DNA of 32,958 nucleotides from an uncultured Oscillospiraceae bacterium (GCA_910589085.1 CAJUSG010000025.1:1-32958); one strand, 5' to 3'. Positions 1 to 8,277 are shown, counted from the first letter of the stretch. The notes: generated by a model from the sequence alone, not told the origin. Made by a program: numbers and translations.

Positions 1-303
1 GCCCAGAACGACCCCGTGGTGGCCTATAAAGAGGAAGGCTACGAGATGTTTGAGGCCATGGTGGCCGCCATCCAGGAGGAGACCCTCCGCCGGCTGTTCC
101 TGGTCCGCCTGCGCCAGAACGAGGAGGTCAAGCGGGAGCGGGTGGCCAAGGTCACCGGGGAGAGCGGCGCCGGTGACGGCACCGTGAAGAAGCAGCCCGT
201 CCGCAAGGTGGTCAAAATCGGCCGCAATGACCCCTGCCCCTGCGGCTCCGGTCTGAAATGGAAAAAGTGCACCTGTGCCCAGTATCATCCTGAAGTGAAG
301 TAA
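1..303 (+). CDS. secA: SecA preprotein translocase ATPase, C-terminal end (partial)
   Basis: The reading frame is open from base 1, so this is the last 100 residues of a gene that begins outside the window. The stretch with YKEEGYEMFEAM and RLFLVRLRQNEE matches the end of the helical scaffold of SecA, the motor ATPase that drives proteins through SecYEG. It is followed by a charged variable linker and the zinc-binding SEC-C tail NDPCPCGSG, which contacts SecB or the ribosome in other species. The zinc ligands read C-x-C-x8-C-x-C (CPC then CTC) instead of the usual final CC or CH pair, so one residue separates the last two ligands. The stop TAA is at 301-303 and an intrinsic terminator follows at once. 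The family call is firm; only the tail is visible. Confidence 0.95.
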   Translation, partial: AQNDPVVAYKEEGYEMFEAMVAAIQEETLRRLFLVRLRQNEEVKRERVAKVTGESGAGDGTVKKQPVRKVVKIGRNDPCPCGSGLKWKKCTCAQYHPEVK

Positions 304-308
304 AAAAT

Positions 309-342
309 GGAGTGCGGATTTTTATTCCGCACTCCGCTTTTT
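309..342 (+). terminator. Intrinsic terminator of secA
   Basis: A perfect 9-bp stem GGAGTGCGG (309-317) / CCGCACTCC (327-335) with an AT-rich 9-nt loop is followed by GCTTTTT. It starts six bases after the secA stop and separates secA from the leftward gene beyond. Confidence 0.9.
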
Positions 343-449
343 ACGCCCTTTTCAGATTGGTGCTGCTCAACATCGCTTTGCAAAATTATTTGTCAAAATA
401 CCGAACGTCGAGACCGTGCTCACTTGAAAACCTCCTATAAACTGGAAAA

Positions 450-1055
450 TTATTGTTTCGCTCTGGGTTGCTTTATCTCGCTTATCAATAGTGCGATACC
501 ATACAATCCGCAAACGAAAAGAATGACATCCTCATAGGCTTGAAAAATGATTGATTTTATCCCAGTCAATCCCCAAACGGTCAGCAGAACCAAAAGCAGC
601 TTATTTTTCCTATTATACCCTGCATAAACAGCTATGCTTAAGGTTATGACAGGGCAAGGCATGATATATGTTACCATTTGTGGAAAGGAGTTCCCCAAAA
701 GCATAGAAACAACAGGATAGAACAAATACAACAACAATAATATAGCTTGTAGAATATCGGGCTTTTTTAGTACATCATTTTTACTGTACCAACTTTCAAA
801 TAAAAACAAAGTTCCAACAAATAGATATAGTGGCAAAGCAAAGTATGCTTGGATCGGTTCCGTTCCATACCACCCAAAAAATCCAATACCTATAAATATA
901 TTTGCGATCCCTAATAAAAATTTTGCACTCCACTGTACCTTCTGCATATAAGAAAGAGCAATCGCTGAAATCATAAATACCAACAGAACGATTTGAATAA
1001 TCCATGTCCGTTCATTGTAATGACCGATTACATTCCAAAATGCCTGCACATCCAT
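450..1055 (-). CDS. DUF6064 family integral membrane protein
   Basis: This 201-aa, very hydrophobic protein has about six predicted membrane segments, for example around residues 18-36, 45-63, 68-85, 104-120, 130-145 and 153-190. The N-terminus, AFWNVIGHYNERTW, resembles the start of DUF6064 membrane proteins, whose function is unknown. The family assignment is from memory of that N-terminal signature. It is markedly AT-rich next to secA and dacF and sits alone, pointing left between their terminators, which suggests an acquired gene. No partner gene is adjacent and no catalytic motif is visible. The ATG at 1055 is the natural start because the first strongly hydrophobic helix follows a short polar stretch. 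Confidence 0.7.
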   Translation of the reverse strand: MDVQAFWNVIGHYNERTWIIQIVLLVFMISAIALSYMQKVQWSAKFLLGIANIFIGIGFFGWYGTEPIQAYFALPLYLFVGTLFLFESWYSKNDVLKKPDILQAILLLLYLFYPVVSMLLGNSFPQMVTYIMPCPVITLSIAVYAGYNRKNKLLLVLLTVWGLTGIKSIIFQAYEDVILFVCGLYGIALLISEIKQPRAKQ

Positions 1056-1173
1056 TGATCTACCCCTACAGTTTCCAGTTTATTATTTAAAATTTTATCA
1101 TAGAGTTCGGCACTGCTCAATGGGCTTTCGTAAAATTATCGGAGCTTTTAGCCGGCAATATTTTCTTAAGAAG

Positions 1174-1216
1174 AATTCTGTGTTTCCCCCACTTTTGGCG
1201 AAGGAAACACAGAATT
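1174..1216 (-). terminator. Hairpin terminating the D,D-carboxypeptidase gene
   Basis: A perfect 14-bp inverted repeat AATTCTGTGTTTCC (1174-1187) / GGAAACACAGAATT (1203-1216) with a 15-nt loop lies 20 bp past the carboxypeptidase stop. On the minus strand the stem is followed by a modest U-rich stretch (TTCTTAAG). Confidence 0.7.
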
Positions 1217-1235
1217 GGACAGACCGTAATCAATT

Positions 1236-2600
1236 TTACCGCATTCTGGTGCCCCGGTAATTTCCCCGGCTGCGGGCGGCACCAGCCCTGGGCCGGCGCT
1301 TCTTGCGGAACACCAGCAGCCGCAGGATGACGATTCCGGCCAGCATGAATGCTACCGCCAGGACCAGCTTGACCCCTGAGCTCTGCCAGAAGGCAAAGAA
1401 CTGCTCCTTCTTATACAGCAGATCAGACCGCTCCACCGAGGTGACGGCCACCAGATCCAGGGTGCCGTAGACCTCATCCTCGTAGAACAGGGTCATGGTG
1501 CCCATTACCTGGCCCGCCTCCACCGGGGCCTCTACCTCGTCGGCGAACAGGCTGATCCGGCTTTCAATGTCGTCCAGGTCCATGGACTTGGGCAGGGTCT
1601 TGACGATGGAGCCCTGGGCCTTCAAATTGACCTCGTCGGCCTGGCGGGACATGGTGACCTTTACTGTGGTCACCGGCTCGCTGTCCTTGGTGATGGTTAC
1701 CCGGTGGAAGTTGTCAAAGCCGAACTCCAGCAGGCGCTTGCTCTCCCGGAACTGCCCCTGCTTCAGCTTCTCGTCCCCGGGCACCTGCATGGGGCCAGAG
1801 CCCAGCACGACGGAGATGAGCAGCTCGTCCCCGTCCTCAGCGGCCGCCACCAGACAGCGGCCCGCGTCGTCGGTGGTGCCCGTTTTGCCGCCGATGCACT
1901 TGTCGTAGACATAGCCCTCATAGTACAGGTTGGAGATCAGGGCGTTTTTGTTGTAGAAGAAGCGCTCGCCGGAGAGGTTGGTGGCGGGGACCTTGTGGCT
2001 GGGCGTTTTGATGACGGTGCGGAACAGGTCGTATTCCAGGGCGGCCTGCATGATGAGGGCCAGGTCGTAGGCGGTGGAGTAGTGGTTTTCGTTGTGGAGG
2101 CCGTAGGTGTTGGTGAAGTGAGTGCCGTGACAGCCCAGCTCCCCGGCTTTCCGGTTCATGTGGGCCACGAAATCCTCCACGGTAGTGTCCACCGCCTCGG
2201 CCAGGATGTTGCTGGCGTCGCAGTCCGACTCCAGCAGCATACAGTAGAGCAGCTCCTCAATGGAGATGGTTTCCCCAGGCTTGAAGCTGCCGACGACATA
2301 TTCGATGGGGATGTTCTCTACCGCAGACTGGTTCACCGTGACCACCGTGTCAGGGGAGAGCTGGCCGTACTCAATGGCCTCCATCACCAGCAGGGCGGTC
2401 ATCACCTTGGTGATGCTGGCGGGGTAGGCCCGCTGGTTGGCCCCCATGTCGTAGAGGATCTCGCCGTGGTTGGCGTCCAGCAGCACCGCATAGGAGCAGA
2501 AGAGATTCAGATCCTCCTTGCCGGCGGCGGAGACGGGGGACAGCAGGGACAGCGCCATGGGGATGAGGAGAAGCAGAGAGAGAAAAGGATATTTTTTCAT
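1236..2600 (-). CDS. D-alanyl-D-alanine carboxypeptidase (DacF/PBP5-like, peptidase S11)
   Basis: A 454-aa low-molecular-weight penicillin-binding protein that would remove the terminal D-Ala from peptidoglycan stem peptides outside the membrane. It has a signal peptide (about residues 1-25, ending SPVSAA), the serine nucleophile motif SITK at 62-65, and KTG at 239-241 in IGGKTGTT. A C-terminal beta-rich region leads to a membrane segment near residues 417-435 and a basic tail (RKKRRPR), which would anchor it with the catalytic domain outside. The position aligned with the canonical SxN motif reads S125-D-C127, so the usual Asn appears to be Cys. The SD GGAG lies 9 nt before the ATG. It is transcribed divergently from comEA, and a terminator follows. 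The family is firm; activity with the altered motif is untested. Confidence 0.92.
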   Translation of the reverse strand: MKKYPFLSLLLLIPMALSLLSPVSAAGKEDLNLFCSYAVLLDANHGEILYDMGANQRAYPASITKVMTALLVMEAIEYGQLSPDTVVTVNQSAVENIPIEYVVGSFKPGETISIEELLYCMLLESDCDASNILAEAVDTTVEDFVAHMNRKAGELGCHGTHFTNTYGLHNENHYSTAYDLALIMQAALEYDLFRTVIKTPSHKVPATNLSGERFFYNKNALISNLYYEGYVYDKCIGGKTGTTDDAGRCLVAAAEDGDELLISVVLGSGPMQVPGDEKLKQGQFRESKRLLEFGFDNFHRVTITKDSEPVTTVKVTMSRQADEVNLKAQGSIVKTLPKSMDLDDIESRISLFADEVEAPVEAGQVMGTMTLFYEDEVYGTLDLVAVTSVERSDLLYKKEQFFAFWQSSGVKLVLAVAFMLAGIVILRLLVFRKKRRPRAGAARSRGNYRGTRMR

Positions 2601-2781
2601 AGGAAAATCTCCGTATGTATGTTATAATAAACTGTACCGATGGGGATTGTGTCCAGTGTAACCCAGAATGAATAAAAACGCAATTAAGAACTTCTGAAAT
2701 TTTTGTGAACGAATGGAAGGACACAGGGACTGCCTCTCATTATAGCAAAGGGCAGGGCGCGGCGCAAGGGGGGAGCGGAGT

Positions 2782-3192
2782 ATGGAAGGAAAATCCAGGT
2801 ATGCGGCGGTGGTGATGGCCCTGCTGGCGGGCTTTGTCCTGTTCTGCGCCGGGTGGCAGATGGCCAGGAGCAGCGCGCCGGAGCCCTACCGGGTGACCAC
2901 CGCCCAGCGGCCTCCGGCGGCGGATGGGGAGGCAGCCTCCATAGACGCCGTTTCGGAGGAGGATCCCCGCCCGGACAGCCTTCTGCCCGGAGAGGTTGTG
3001 GATATCAACACGGCGGATGCCTATGACCTGCGGCGCCTGCCCGGGATCGGAGAAAAACGGGCCTTGGATATCATCGCCTGGCGGGAGGAGCACGGCCCCT
3101 TTCAGAGCGTGGACGAGCTGACCGGCGTGCCCGGGATCGGAGCGGTAATTTTAGAGAACTTGCGGGACTATGTGACCACAGGAAATGAGTGA
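2782..3192 (+). CDS. comEA: ComEA-family helix-hairpin-helix DNA-binding protein
   Basis: A 136-aa membrane-anchored protein with an N-terminal membrane segment (about residues 8-26, AAVVMALLAGFVLFCAGW), an acidic and proline-rich linker, and two helix-hairpin-helix motifs at the C-terminus: VVDINTADAYDLRRLPGIG near residues 72-90 and VDELTGVPGIG near 112-122. In Gram-positive competence ComEA binds incoming double-stranded DNA at the cell surface. It is shorter than Bacillus ComEA (about 205 aa) and lacks the SLBB domain usually found between anchor and HhH. No other competence gene is visible nearby. It is the first gene of a rightward run, with the response regulator starting 9 nt after its stop. 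It could be a general DNA-binding surface protein rather than a competence factor. Confidence 0.85.
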   Translation: MEGKSRYAAVVMALLAGFVLFCAGWQMARSSAPEPYRVTTAQRPPAADGEAASIDAVSEEDPRPDSLLPGEVVDINTADAYDLRRLPGIGEKRALDIIAWREEHGPFQSVDELTGVPGIGAVILENLRDYVTTGNE

Positions 3193-3201
3193 GGTTGAAT
3201 A

Positions 3202-3888
3202 ATGGCAAAGATTTTAGTAGTAGACGACGAGCAGGTGCTGGTGAAGGGCATCAAGTTTAATTTGGAGCACGAGGGCTACCAGGTGGAGGTGGGCTGGGAC
3301 GGAGAGCAGGCGGTGGAGCTGGCGCGGGAGGGCAGCTTTGACCTGATTCTGCTGGACCTGATGATGCCCAAGATTGACGGCCTTCAGGCCTGTATGCGCA
3401 TCCGGGAGTTCTCCAACGTGCCCATCATTATGCTGACAGCCAAGGGGGAGGATACGGACAAAATTATGGGCTTTGAGTGCGGCGCCGACGACTATATTAC
3501 AAAGCCCTTCAATATTCTGGAGCTCAAGGCCCGGGTGCGGGCCCTGCTGCGCCGCTCCGGCGCCGCCGAGCAGAAACGGGGGGAGGCCGTTCTGGAGGCC
3601 GGGCACATCCGGCTGGATGCCGGCGGCCGGGCGGCCTGGCGGGACGGGGTGCCCGTGGAGCTCACCGCCAAGGAGTTTGACCTGATGGAGCTGCTGCTGC
3701 GCAACCCGGGCCGGGTGTACAGCCGGGAGAATCTGCTGAATGTGGTCTGGGGCTATGAGTATATCGGCGACTACCGCACGGTTGACGTCCATGTCCGCCG
3801 CCTGCGGGAAAAGCTGGAGCTGGACCCCGCCAACCCGGAGTTTATCCGTACCAAGTGGGGCGTGGGGTACTATTTAGCGAAATTATAG
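3202..3888 (+). CDS. OmpR/PhoB-family response regulator
   Basis: A 228-aa two-domain transcription factor. The receiver domain (about 1-120) has the acidic pair D8-D9, phospho-acceptor D52 in LLDLMMP, switch T79 and conserved K101 in ITKPF. The C-terminal winged helix (about 130-226) contains ELTAKEFDLMELL and the recognition-helix stretch TVDVHVRRLREKLE, typical of the OmpR/PhoB class. The partner histidine kinase follows directly, and the arrangement resembles PhoP-PhoR or WalR-WalK type systems of Firmicutes. The target genes cannot be read from the window. The start ATG at 3202 lies 9 nt after the comEA stop, so translation is probably coupled. Confidence 0.93.
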   Translation: MAKILVVDDEQVLVKGIKFNLEHEGYQVEVGWDGEQAVELAREGSFDLILLDLMMPKIDGLQACMRIREFSNVPIIMLTAKGEDTDKIMGFECGADDYITKPFNILELKARVRALLRRSGAAEQKRGEAVLEAGHIRLDAGGRAAWRDGVPVELTAKEFDLMELLLRNPGRVYSRENLLNVVWGYEYIGDYRTVDVHVRRLREKLELDPANPEFIRTKWGVGYYLAKL

Positions 3889-3936
3889 GGCTCCCCCGTG
3901 GAGGGGATGAGAGCGCCGGCAAGGAGGTGAGCTCCC

Positions 3937-5403
3937 ACGAGTAAAAAGAACAAGGTCCCCTTTTTCGCGTCCCTCCAGGTGAAGTACGCCATGAGTTACC
4001 TGGTGATCTTTGCCGTGGTGCTGGTGCTGCTGAACACTTATCCCGTGGTGGCCTCCCAGGATTTGCTGTTTACCTCAAAGCGGGACTCGCTGAAGAGTCA
4101 GACGGCGGTGATGGCCTCCGCCCTGATGGAGCTGGAGTCCCTGTCCTCCGACCAGGTGGCCAGGGTGATGAATATGCTGGATAACATGGGACTGAAGCGT
4201 ATTCTGGTGACCGATCCGGCGGGGCTGATCCTCTACGACAGCACCAGGCAGCCGGAGGAGGGGGAGGAGACCCAGGAGACGGAATACCGCTATGCCCTCT
4301 ATCGGGAGGTGGTGTCCGCCCTGCGGGGAAATGATGTGTTTTATTCCCGGTACAACGACCGGGTGTTTACCTCCACCGCCGCCATGCCCATCGTCTATCG
4401 GGGCATGGTCATTGGCGCAATCTATATTCTGGAGGTGGACCGGGCCCAGGGAGAGCTGCTGTACAGCTTGCAGGAGAATCTGCGCACCATCTCGCTGGTC
4501 ATCGCGGTGGTGACCCTGGTGATGTCGGCCCTGTTCTCCAAGATGCTCACCGCCCGGATTGCCGCCCTCCTGCGGGCCATCCGCATTGTGGGAGAGGGGG
4601 AGTATGGCCACCGCCTCCAGCCCGTGGGCCGGGATGAGCTGGCCCAGCTGGCGGAGGAGTTCAACAGCCTGACCGACCGCCTTCAGACTACGGAGGAGGT
4701 CCGCCGCCGCTTTGTCTCCGACGCCAGCCACGAGCTGAAAACCCCGCTGGCCTCCATCCGCCTGCTGGCCGACTCCATTTTACAGACCGACGAGATGGAT
4801 CCGGAGATGGTGCGGGATTTTGTGGGGGATATCGGCTCTGAGGCCGAGCGGCTTACCCGCATTACCGAGCATCTGCTGGCGCTCACCCGGCTGGACAGCC
4901 TGCCCGCCGGGGAGGAGTGGGCGGTGGACGTGGCCCAGGTGACCGAGCGGACAGTGGCCCTGCTCCAGCCGGTGGCCGACGCCGCCGGTGTGACGGTGGA
5001 GAAAAGCCTGAAGCCGGGCTGCGTGGTCCTCTGTACCGAGGATGACCTGTCTCAGGTGTGCTTTAACCTGGTGGAGAATGCCGTCAAATACAACTATTCC
5101 GGCGGGAAGGTCTTTGTTTCGGTCTACCGGGACGGGGATCAGGTGCTGCTGGAGGTGGGAGACACCGGCGTGGGCATCCCGGAGGAGGATCTGCCCAAAG
5201 TGTTCAACCGCTTTTACCGGGTGGACAAGGCCCGTTCCCGGGCGGCCGGCGGCACCGGGCTGGGGCTGTCGATTGTGCGGGACACGGTGCGCCGGCACAG
5301 AGGCTGGGTCACCGCCCGGCCGAGAAATCCGGAGGGGAGCCTGTTTACCGTGGGCTTTCCCCGGTATGTCCCCGTTCAGGACGGAGAGGAGGGGGCGCAA
5401 TGA
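3937..5403 (+). CDS. Membrane sensor histidine kinase, probably starting at an ACG codon
   Basis: An approximately 488-aa sensor kinase. It has a membrane helix near the N-terminus (MSYLVIFAVVLVLLNTYPVV), an extracellular sensing region of about 140 residues, and a second helix (TISLVIAVVTLVMSALF). These are followed by a HAMP linker, a HisKA box with the phospho-accepting His in SDASHELKTPLAS, and an ATPase domain with N box NLVENAVKYN, G1 DTGVGIP, F box FNRFYRV and G2 GGTGLGLS. It pairs with the response regulator just upstream. The first ordinary in-frame start is GTG 3979, but it has no ribosome site. A strong SD (AAGGAGGTGA, 3921-3930) sits 9 nt before ACG 3937, which opens the same frame as SKKNKVPFF. 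An in-frame TGA at 3928 rules out any earlier start. The stop overlaps the next gene as ATGA. Confidence 0.92.
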   Translation, partial: TSKKNKVPFFASLQVKYAMSYLVIFAVVLVLLNTYPVVASQDLLFTSKRDSLKSQTAVMASALMELESLSSDQVARVMNMLDNMGLKRILVTDPAGLILYDSTRQPEEGEETQETEYRYALYREVVSALRGNDVFYSRYNDRVFTSTAAMPIVYRGMVIGAIYILEVDRAQGELLYSLQENLRTISLVIAVVTLVMSALFSKMLTARIAALLRAIRIVGEGEYGHRLQPVGRDELAQLAEEFNSLTDRLQTTEEVRRRFVSDASHELKTPLASIRLLADSILQTDEMDPEMVRDFVGDIGSEAERLTRITEHLLALTRLDSLPAGEEWAVDVAQVTERTVALLQPVADAAGVTVEKSLKPGCVVLCTEDDLSQVCFNLVENAVKYNYSGGKVFVSVYRDGDQVLLEVGDTGVGIPEEDLPKVFNRFYRVDKARSRAAGGTGLGLSIVRDTVRRHRGWVTARPRNPEGSLFTVGFPRYVPVQDGEEGAQ

Positions 5404-5900
5404 AGGGGATGAGAAGAGCCGCCCTCCTGCTGGCGCTGGTGCTGCTGCTGTCCGCCTGCGGAAGCGGGGAGACGGCGGAGCTGGGGGGACCTGTCCTATG
5501 GTTCTGCGCCGGCGGCGAGGAGGACCACGGTCCGGCCCTGGCCCCCCAGCCCTACGAGGGGGAGGTCCAGCCCGAGGCACTGCTGAACGCCCTGCTGGCC
5601 GGACCCGGCCAGGAGGGGCTGTACACCCCCTTCCCCAGAGGGGTGACCCTGCGGCACTGGAGCTGGGACGAGGAGCGGCCGGGGGTGCTGCTGGTCAGCC
5701 TGTCGGAGCAGTACGGGGCGCTGACCGATGTGTCCCTGAGCCTGGCCGACTACGCCATTGTGCTGACCCTGTCGCAGGTGGAGGGGGTGGAGGCGGTGGA
5801 GATTTCCGATGAGGGCCGCCATGTCAGCTACCGGAGCCACCAGCTCCTGGACGCCCGGGAGGCGGTGCTGTGGGACGAGCTGGCGGATGACCCCTCCTAG
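5400..5900 (+). CDS. GerMN-domain lipoprotein
   Basis: A 166-aa secreted lipoprotein with a signal peptide and lipobox LLSAC (Cys20), so it should be lipid-anchored on the outer face of the membrane. The body (about residues 50-150) matches the GerMN domain: TPFPRGVTLRHWSWDE, then a strand ending LLVSLSEQYGALTD, then alternating beta segments. GerMN domains occur in spore germination protein GerM and in lipoproteins next to two-component systems such as LpqB. Its ATG overlaps the kinase stop as ATGA (5400-5403), indicating translational coupling and suggesting that it works with the kinase as an accessory or output lipoprotein. That partnership is inference from gene order. Confidence 0.85.
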   Translation: MKGMRRAALLLALVLLLSACGSGETAELGGPVLWFCAGGEEDHGPALAPQPYEGEVQPEALLNALLAGPGQEGLYTPFPRGVTLRHWSWDEERPGVLLVSLSEQYGALTDVSLSLADYAIVLTLSQVEGVEAVEISDEGRHVSYRSHQLLDAREAVLWDELADDPS

Positions 5901-6026
5901 CGCCGCCTCGCTTCAATGGGCGCTGTTTCCAAAAGATTGCGCGGGGGCGGGATATCATCTGTCCCTGTGCGCATACTATCCGCCGCCGGGGCGTTGAGCC
6001 TGTAAGAGAAAGGGAGGAGGGGTCCC

Positions 6027-6827
6027 ATGGCCTGGACCCAGGTCTGCTATCAATACGACGGTACCTTTCCCGGTTTCCTCTCCTGCGTGTTTGACAGCTA
6101 TGTCTACCGGGAGGAGCCGGCCCAGTTTCTGGGGCCGGAGGAGCTGTGCTGTTCCCTCTACCCCCACCGCACGGTGGAGACCGACGAGGGACACGCCCAG
6201 CGGGTATACAAGTCCTTTTCCAAATTCGGCCCGGAGGGGCGGAGGCTGGCCATTCGCTGCTTTCTCACCTGCCTGCCGGAGAAGGAGCTGTGGCTGTGGC
6301 GCTTTCTCCGCCTGGGCTATGAACAGGGGAGTAAGGTGGGCCGGAATCTTACCGACCCCACGGTGGACCGGGTGCGCAAGGCGGTGTGGCACCTGGAGCA
6401 CGAGGCCCATCAGTATACCGGCTTTGTCCGCTTCTCTGAGCTGAACGGGGTACTGGCGGGGGAAATTGAGCCCAAGAACCGGGTGCTCCCCCTGCTGCGA
6501 CCCCACTTCTGCGGCCGGTATCCCCAGGAGAGCTTTGTCCTCTACGACCGCACCCACGGAGAGGCCCTGCTCCACCAGCCCGGACCGGGAGGCTGGGCCA
6601 TCCTGCCGGTGGAGGACTTTACCCTGGGTCCCGCCGGGGAGGAGGAGCTGGCCTACCGGAAGCTGTGGCGGGCCTTCTACAACACCATCGCCATTGAGGG
6701 CCGGTATAACCCCAAGTGCCGCATGACCCACATGCCCAAGCGCTACTGGGCGATGATGACCGAGTTTCGGGAGGACTGGGACACCGCTCTGCCGGAGGTC
6801 CGCACCCTGCCTCCCAGCCCCCAGTAG
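6027..6827 (+). CDS. TIGR03915 family DNA-metabolism protein (DUF4130 domain)
   Basis: A 266-aa cytoplasmic protein with the family's start YQYDGTFPGFLSCVFDSYV and the C-terminal signature FYNTIAIEGRYNPKCRMTHMPKRYW. The central part, GRNLTDPTVDRVRKAVWHLEHEAHQYTGFVRF, followed by HFCGRYP and FVLYDRTHGEAL, belongs to the DUF4130 region. In many Firmicutes this protein is encoded next to a radical-SAM protein (TIGR03916) and the pair is proposed to act in DNA repair or modification; the biochemical role is unproven. No radical-SAM gene is present within this window. The SD GGGAGGAGGG lies just before the ATG, and an intrinsic terminator overlaps the stop codon. Confidence 0.88.
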   Translation: MAWTQVCYQYDGTFPGFLSCVFDSYVYREEPAQFLGPEELCCSLYPHRTVETDEGHAQRVYKSFSKFGPEGRRLAIRCFLTCLPEKELWLWRFLRLGYEQGSKVGRNLTDPTVDRVRKAVWHLEHEAHQYTGFVRFSELNGVLAGEIEPKNRVLPLLRPHFCGRYPQESFVLYDRTHGEALLHQPGPGGWAILPVEDFTLGPAGEEELAYRKLWRAFYNTIAIEGRYNPKCRMTHMPKRYWAMMTEFREDWDTALPEVRTLPPSPQ

Positions 6828-6838
6828 GGGGCTTTTTT
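6816..6838 (+). terminator. Intrinsic terminator overlapping the TIGR03915 stop codon
   Basis: A perfect 7-bp stem AGCCCCC (6816-6822) / GGGGGCT (6827-6833) with a 4-nt loop AGTA is followed by TTTTT. The gene's TAG stop (6825-6827) lies in the loop and the first paired base. Confidence 0.85.
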
Positions 6839-6936
6839 GACCATGTAAACCGCTGGTTGACAAAAAAATAATCCCCGGTTGGTAGAAATCGGGCGGTTTT
6901 AGGTGGTATCTTGGAGGCAGAAAGGAGGGCGAGGAT

Positions 6937-8193
6937 ATGACATTAGGACAGCGCATCGCCCAAAAGCGCAAGGAGCTGGGGCTGTCTCAGGAGGGACTGG
7001 GAGAGAGGCTGGGGGTGTCCCGGCAGGCGATCTATAAGTGGGAGTCGGACGCAACCCTGCCCGAGATTGACAAGCTGATTACCTTGAGCAGAATTTTTTC
7101 CGTGTCGGTAGGCTGGCTGCTGGGGGTGGAGGAGGAGCCCCGCCAGCGGGAGGAGGCCTCCGGTGAACTGAGCGAGACACAGCTTACCATGGTGCGGGAG
7201 ATTGTGGACCGCTATCTGGCCGCCCGGCCCAAAACTGCCCCGCCCAGAAGGAAAAGGCTGGGAGTATGCGCCGGGCTGGCGGCGGCGGGTCTGGTCGTGT
7301 GCCTGCTTAGCCTGTTCACCAAGCTGAACCAGGTGACCCGGGACTATGACAATCTGCGGTATGCCGTCAGCAATGTGAGCAATGACGTCAACCGCCAGAT
7401 CAACTCCATCGGCCGGCGGGTGGAGGACATCCTCAAGAGCCAGAACAGCCTGACGGCGGAGTACTCCACCGAACTGGTCTCCACCGACCTGGGGGCCGAT
7501 ACGGCGAGCTTTTACCTGCGGGTGGTGCCCAGGACCTATGTGGAGGGGATGACCGCCCTGTTTGTGGCCCGCAGCGGGGAGGAGACGGTGGAGCTGCCCG
7601 TGGAGCCGGGGGAGGACCACACCTTCACCGGGCAGATTGTCTGCCCACTGGACGATCAGATCGACCTGTCAGTAGTCCTCATCACCGGAGAGAAGCGGGA
7701 GACCCAGTGGCTGGAGGACTACTATGACCTCTACCAGCAGTCCTTTCCGGAGCTCAGTGTGGAGGGCAGCCTCTGGAGGACTGCCGTCCGGGGGAAAGGC
7801 ACACTGGGCGTCTCCGACTCCTTCGGCGCCGTGGAGGTCCACAACCACAGCGATGAGCGCGTCGGCTTGGGTTGGAACCCCGCGCCTCCGGCCAGCCTCC
7901 AGGTGGGCCTGTTCCAGGACCAGAAGCTGGTGATGTGGTATGAGGGCAGAACTCAGACCATCAATTACAGCGGGGAGAATACCGAGGAATTCTCCTGGTT
8001 CCGCACCCGGGAGGTCACGCTGGAACCCGGGCACGCCTACTGTGAGGCGGCTCTATACACCGACGAGTACGGCCGCCAGCGGGTCTATGTGGGGGATGAG
8101 CTGATCTGGAATGGGGATGGCCCCCCAGAAGACGGCCCCTCCGTTCTGGTGGATTACGAATCCCGCTCCGACCCGGCCAACTGGGAATTTTAG
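6937..8193 (+). CDS. Membrane-anchored XRE-family regulator with an extracellular domain
   Basis: A 418-aa protein. Residues 1-65 form a Cro/C1-type helix-turn-helix (LGQRIAQKRKELGLSQ, then LGVSRQAIYKWESDATLPE). A variable linker leads to one membrane segment at about 109-127, preceded by PRRKR (positive-inside), so the HTH is cytoplasmic. A short coiled-coil-like stretch (about 128-170) and a beta-rich domain of about 240 residues should be outside the cell. This is the layout of one-component membrane regulators that sense outside signals, but no ligand domain is recognised. Its SD is AAGGAGG. TTGACA at 6857-6862 could be its -35, but no convincing -10 follows at normal spacing. The MFS exporter promoter starts right after its stop, so it may regulate that gene (inference). 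Confidence 0.8.
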   Translation: MTLGQRIAQKRKELGLSQEGLGERLGVSRQAIYKWESDATLPEIDKLITLSRIFSVSVGWLLGVEEEPRQREEASGELSETQLTMVREIVDRYLAARPKTAPPRRKRLGVCAGLAAAGLVVCLLSLFTKLNQVTRDYDNLRYAVSNVSNDVNRQINSIGRRVEDILKSQNSLTAEYSTELVSTDLGADTASFYLRVVPRTYVEGMTALFVARSGEETVELPVEPGEDHTFTGQIVCPLDDQIDLSVVLITGEKRETQWLEDYYDLYQQSFPELSVEGSLWRTAVRGKGTLGVSDSFGAVEVHNHSDERVGLGWNPAPPASLQVGLFQDQKLVMWYEGRTQTINYSGENTEEFSWFRTREVTLEPGHAYCEAALYTDEYGRQRVYVGDELIWNGDGPPEDGPSVLVDYESRSDPANWEF

Positions 8194-8199
8194 GGAGAC

Positions 8200-8228
8200 T
8201 TGCCTTTTTTCCCGCCCTGTGCTATGAT
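8200..8228 (+). promoter_or_regulatory. SigA-type promoter of the leader-MFS transcript
   Basis: TTGCCT (8200-8205) and TATGAT (8223-8228) are separated by 17 bp, giving an expected start near 8235. This yields a 5' leader of about 195 nt before the MFS start codon, long enough for the leader ORF and hairpins described next. Confidence 0.75.
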
Positions 8229-8277
8229 ATCCCCGACGCCGTTGATGCTGCGGTGATTTTATCAGGAGGATAAGACG

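Noticed and set aside
307..537. A 76-aa plus-strand ORF after secA
   Set aside because: It begins inside the secA terminator and overlaps the DUF6064 gene in antisense; no family features.
3927..3944. GTG at 3927 as the histidine kinase start
   Set aside because: It is in another frame and stops after five codons (TAA at 3942-3944), so it cannot start the kinase.
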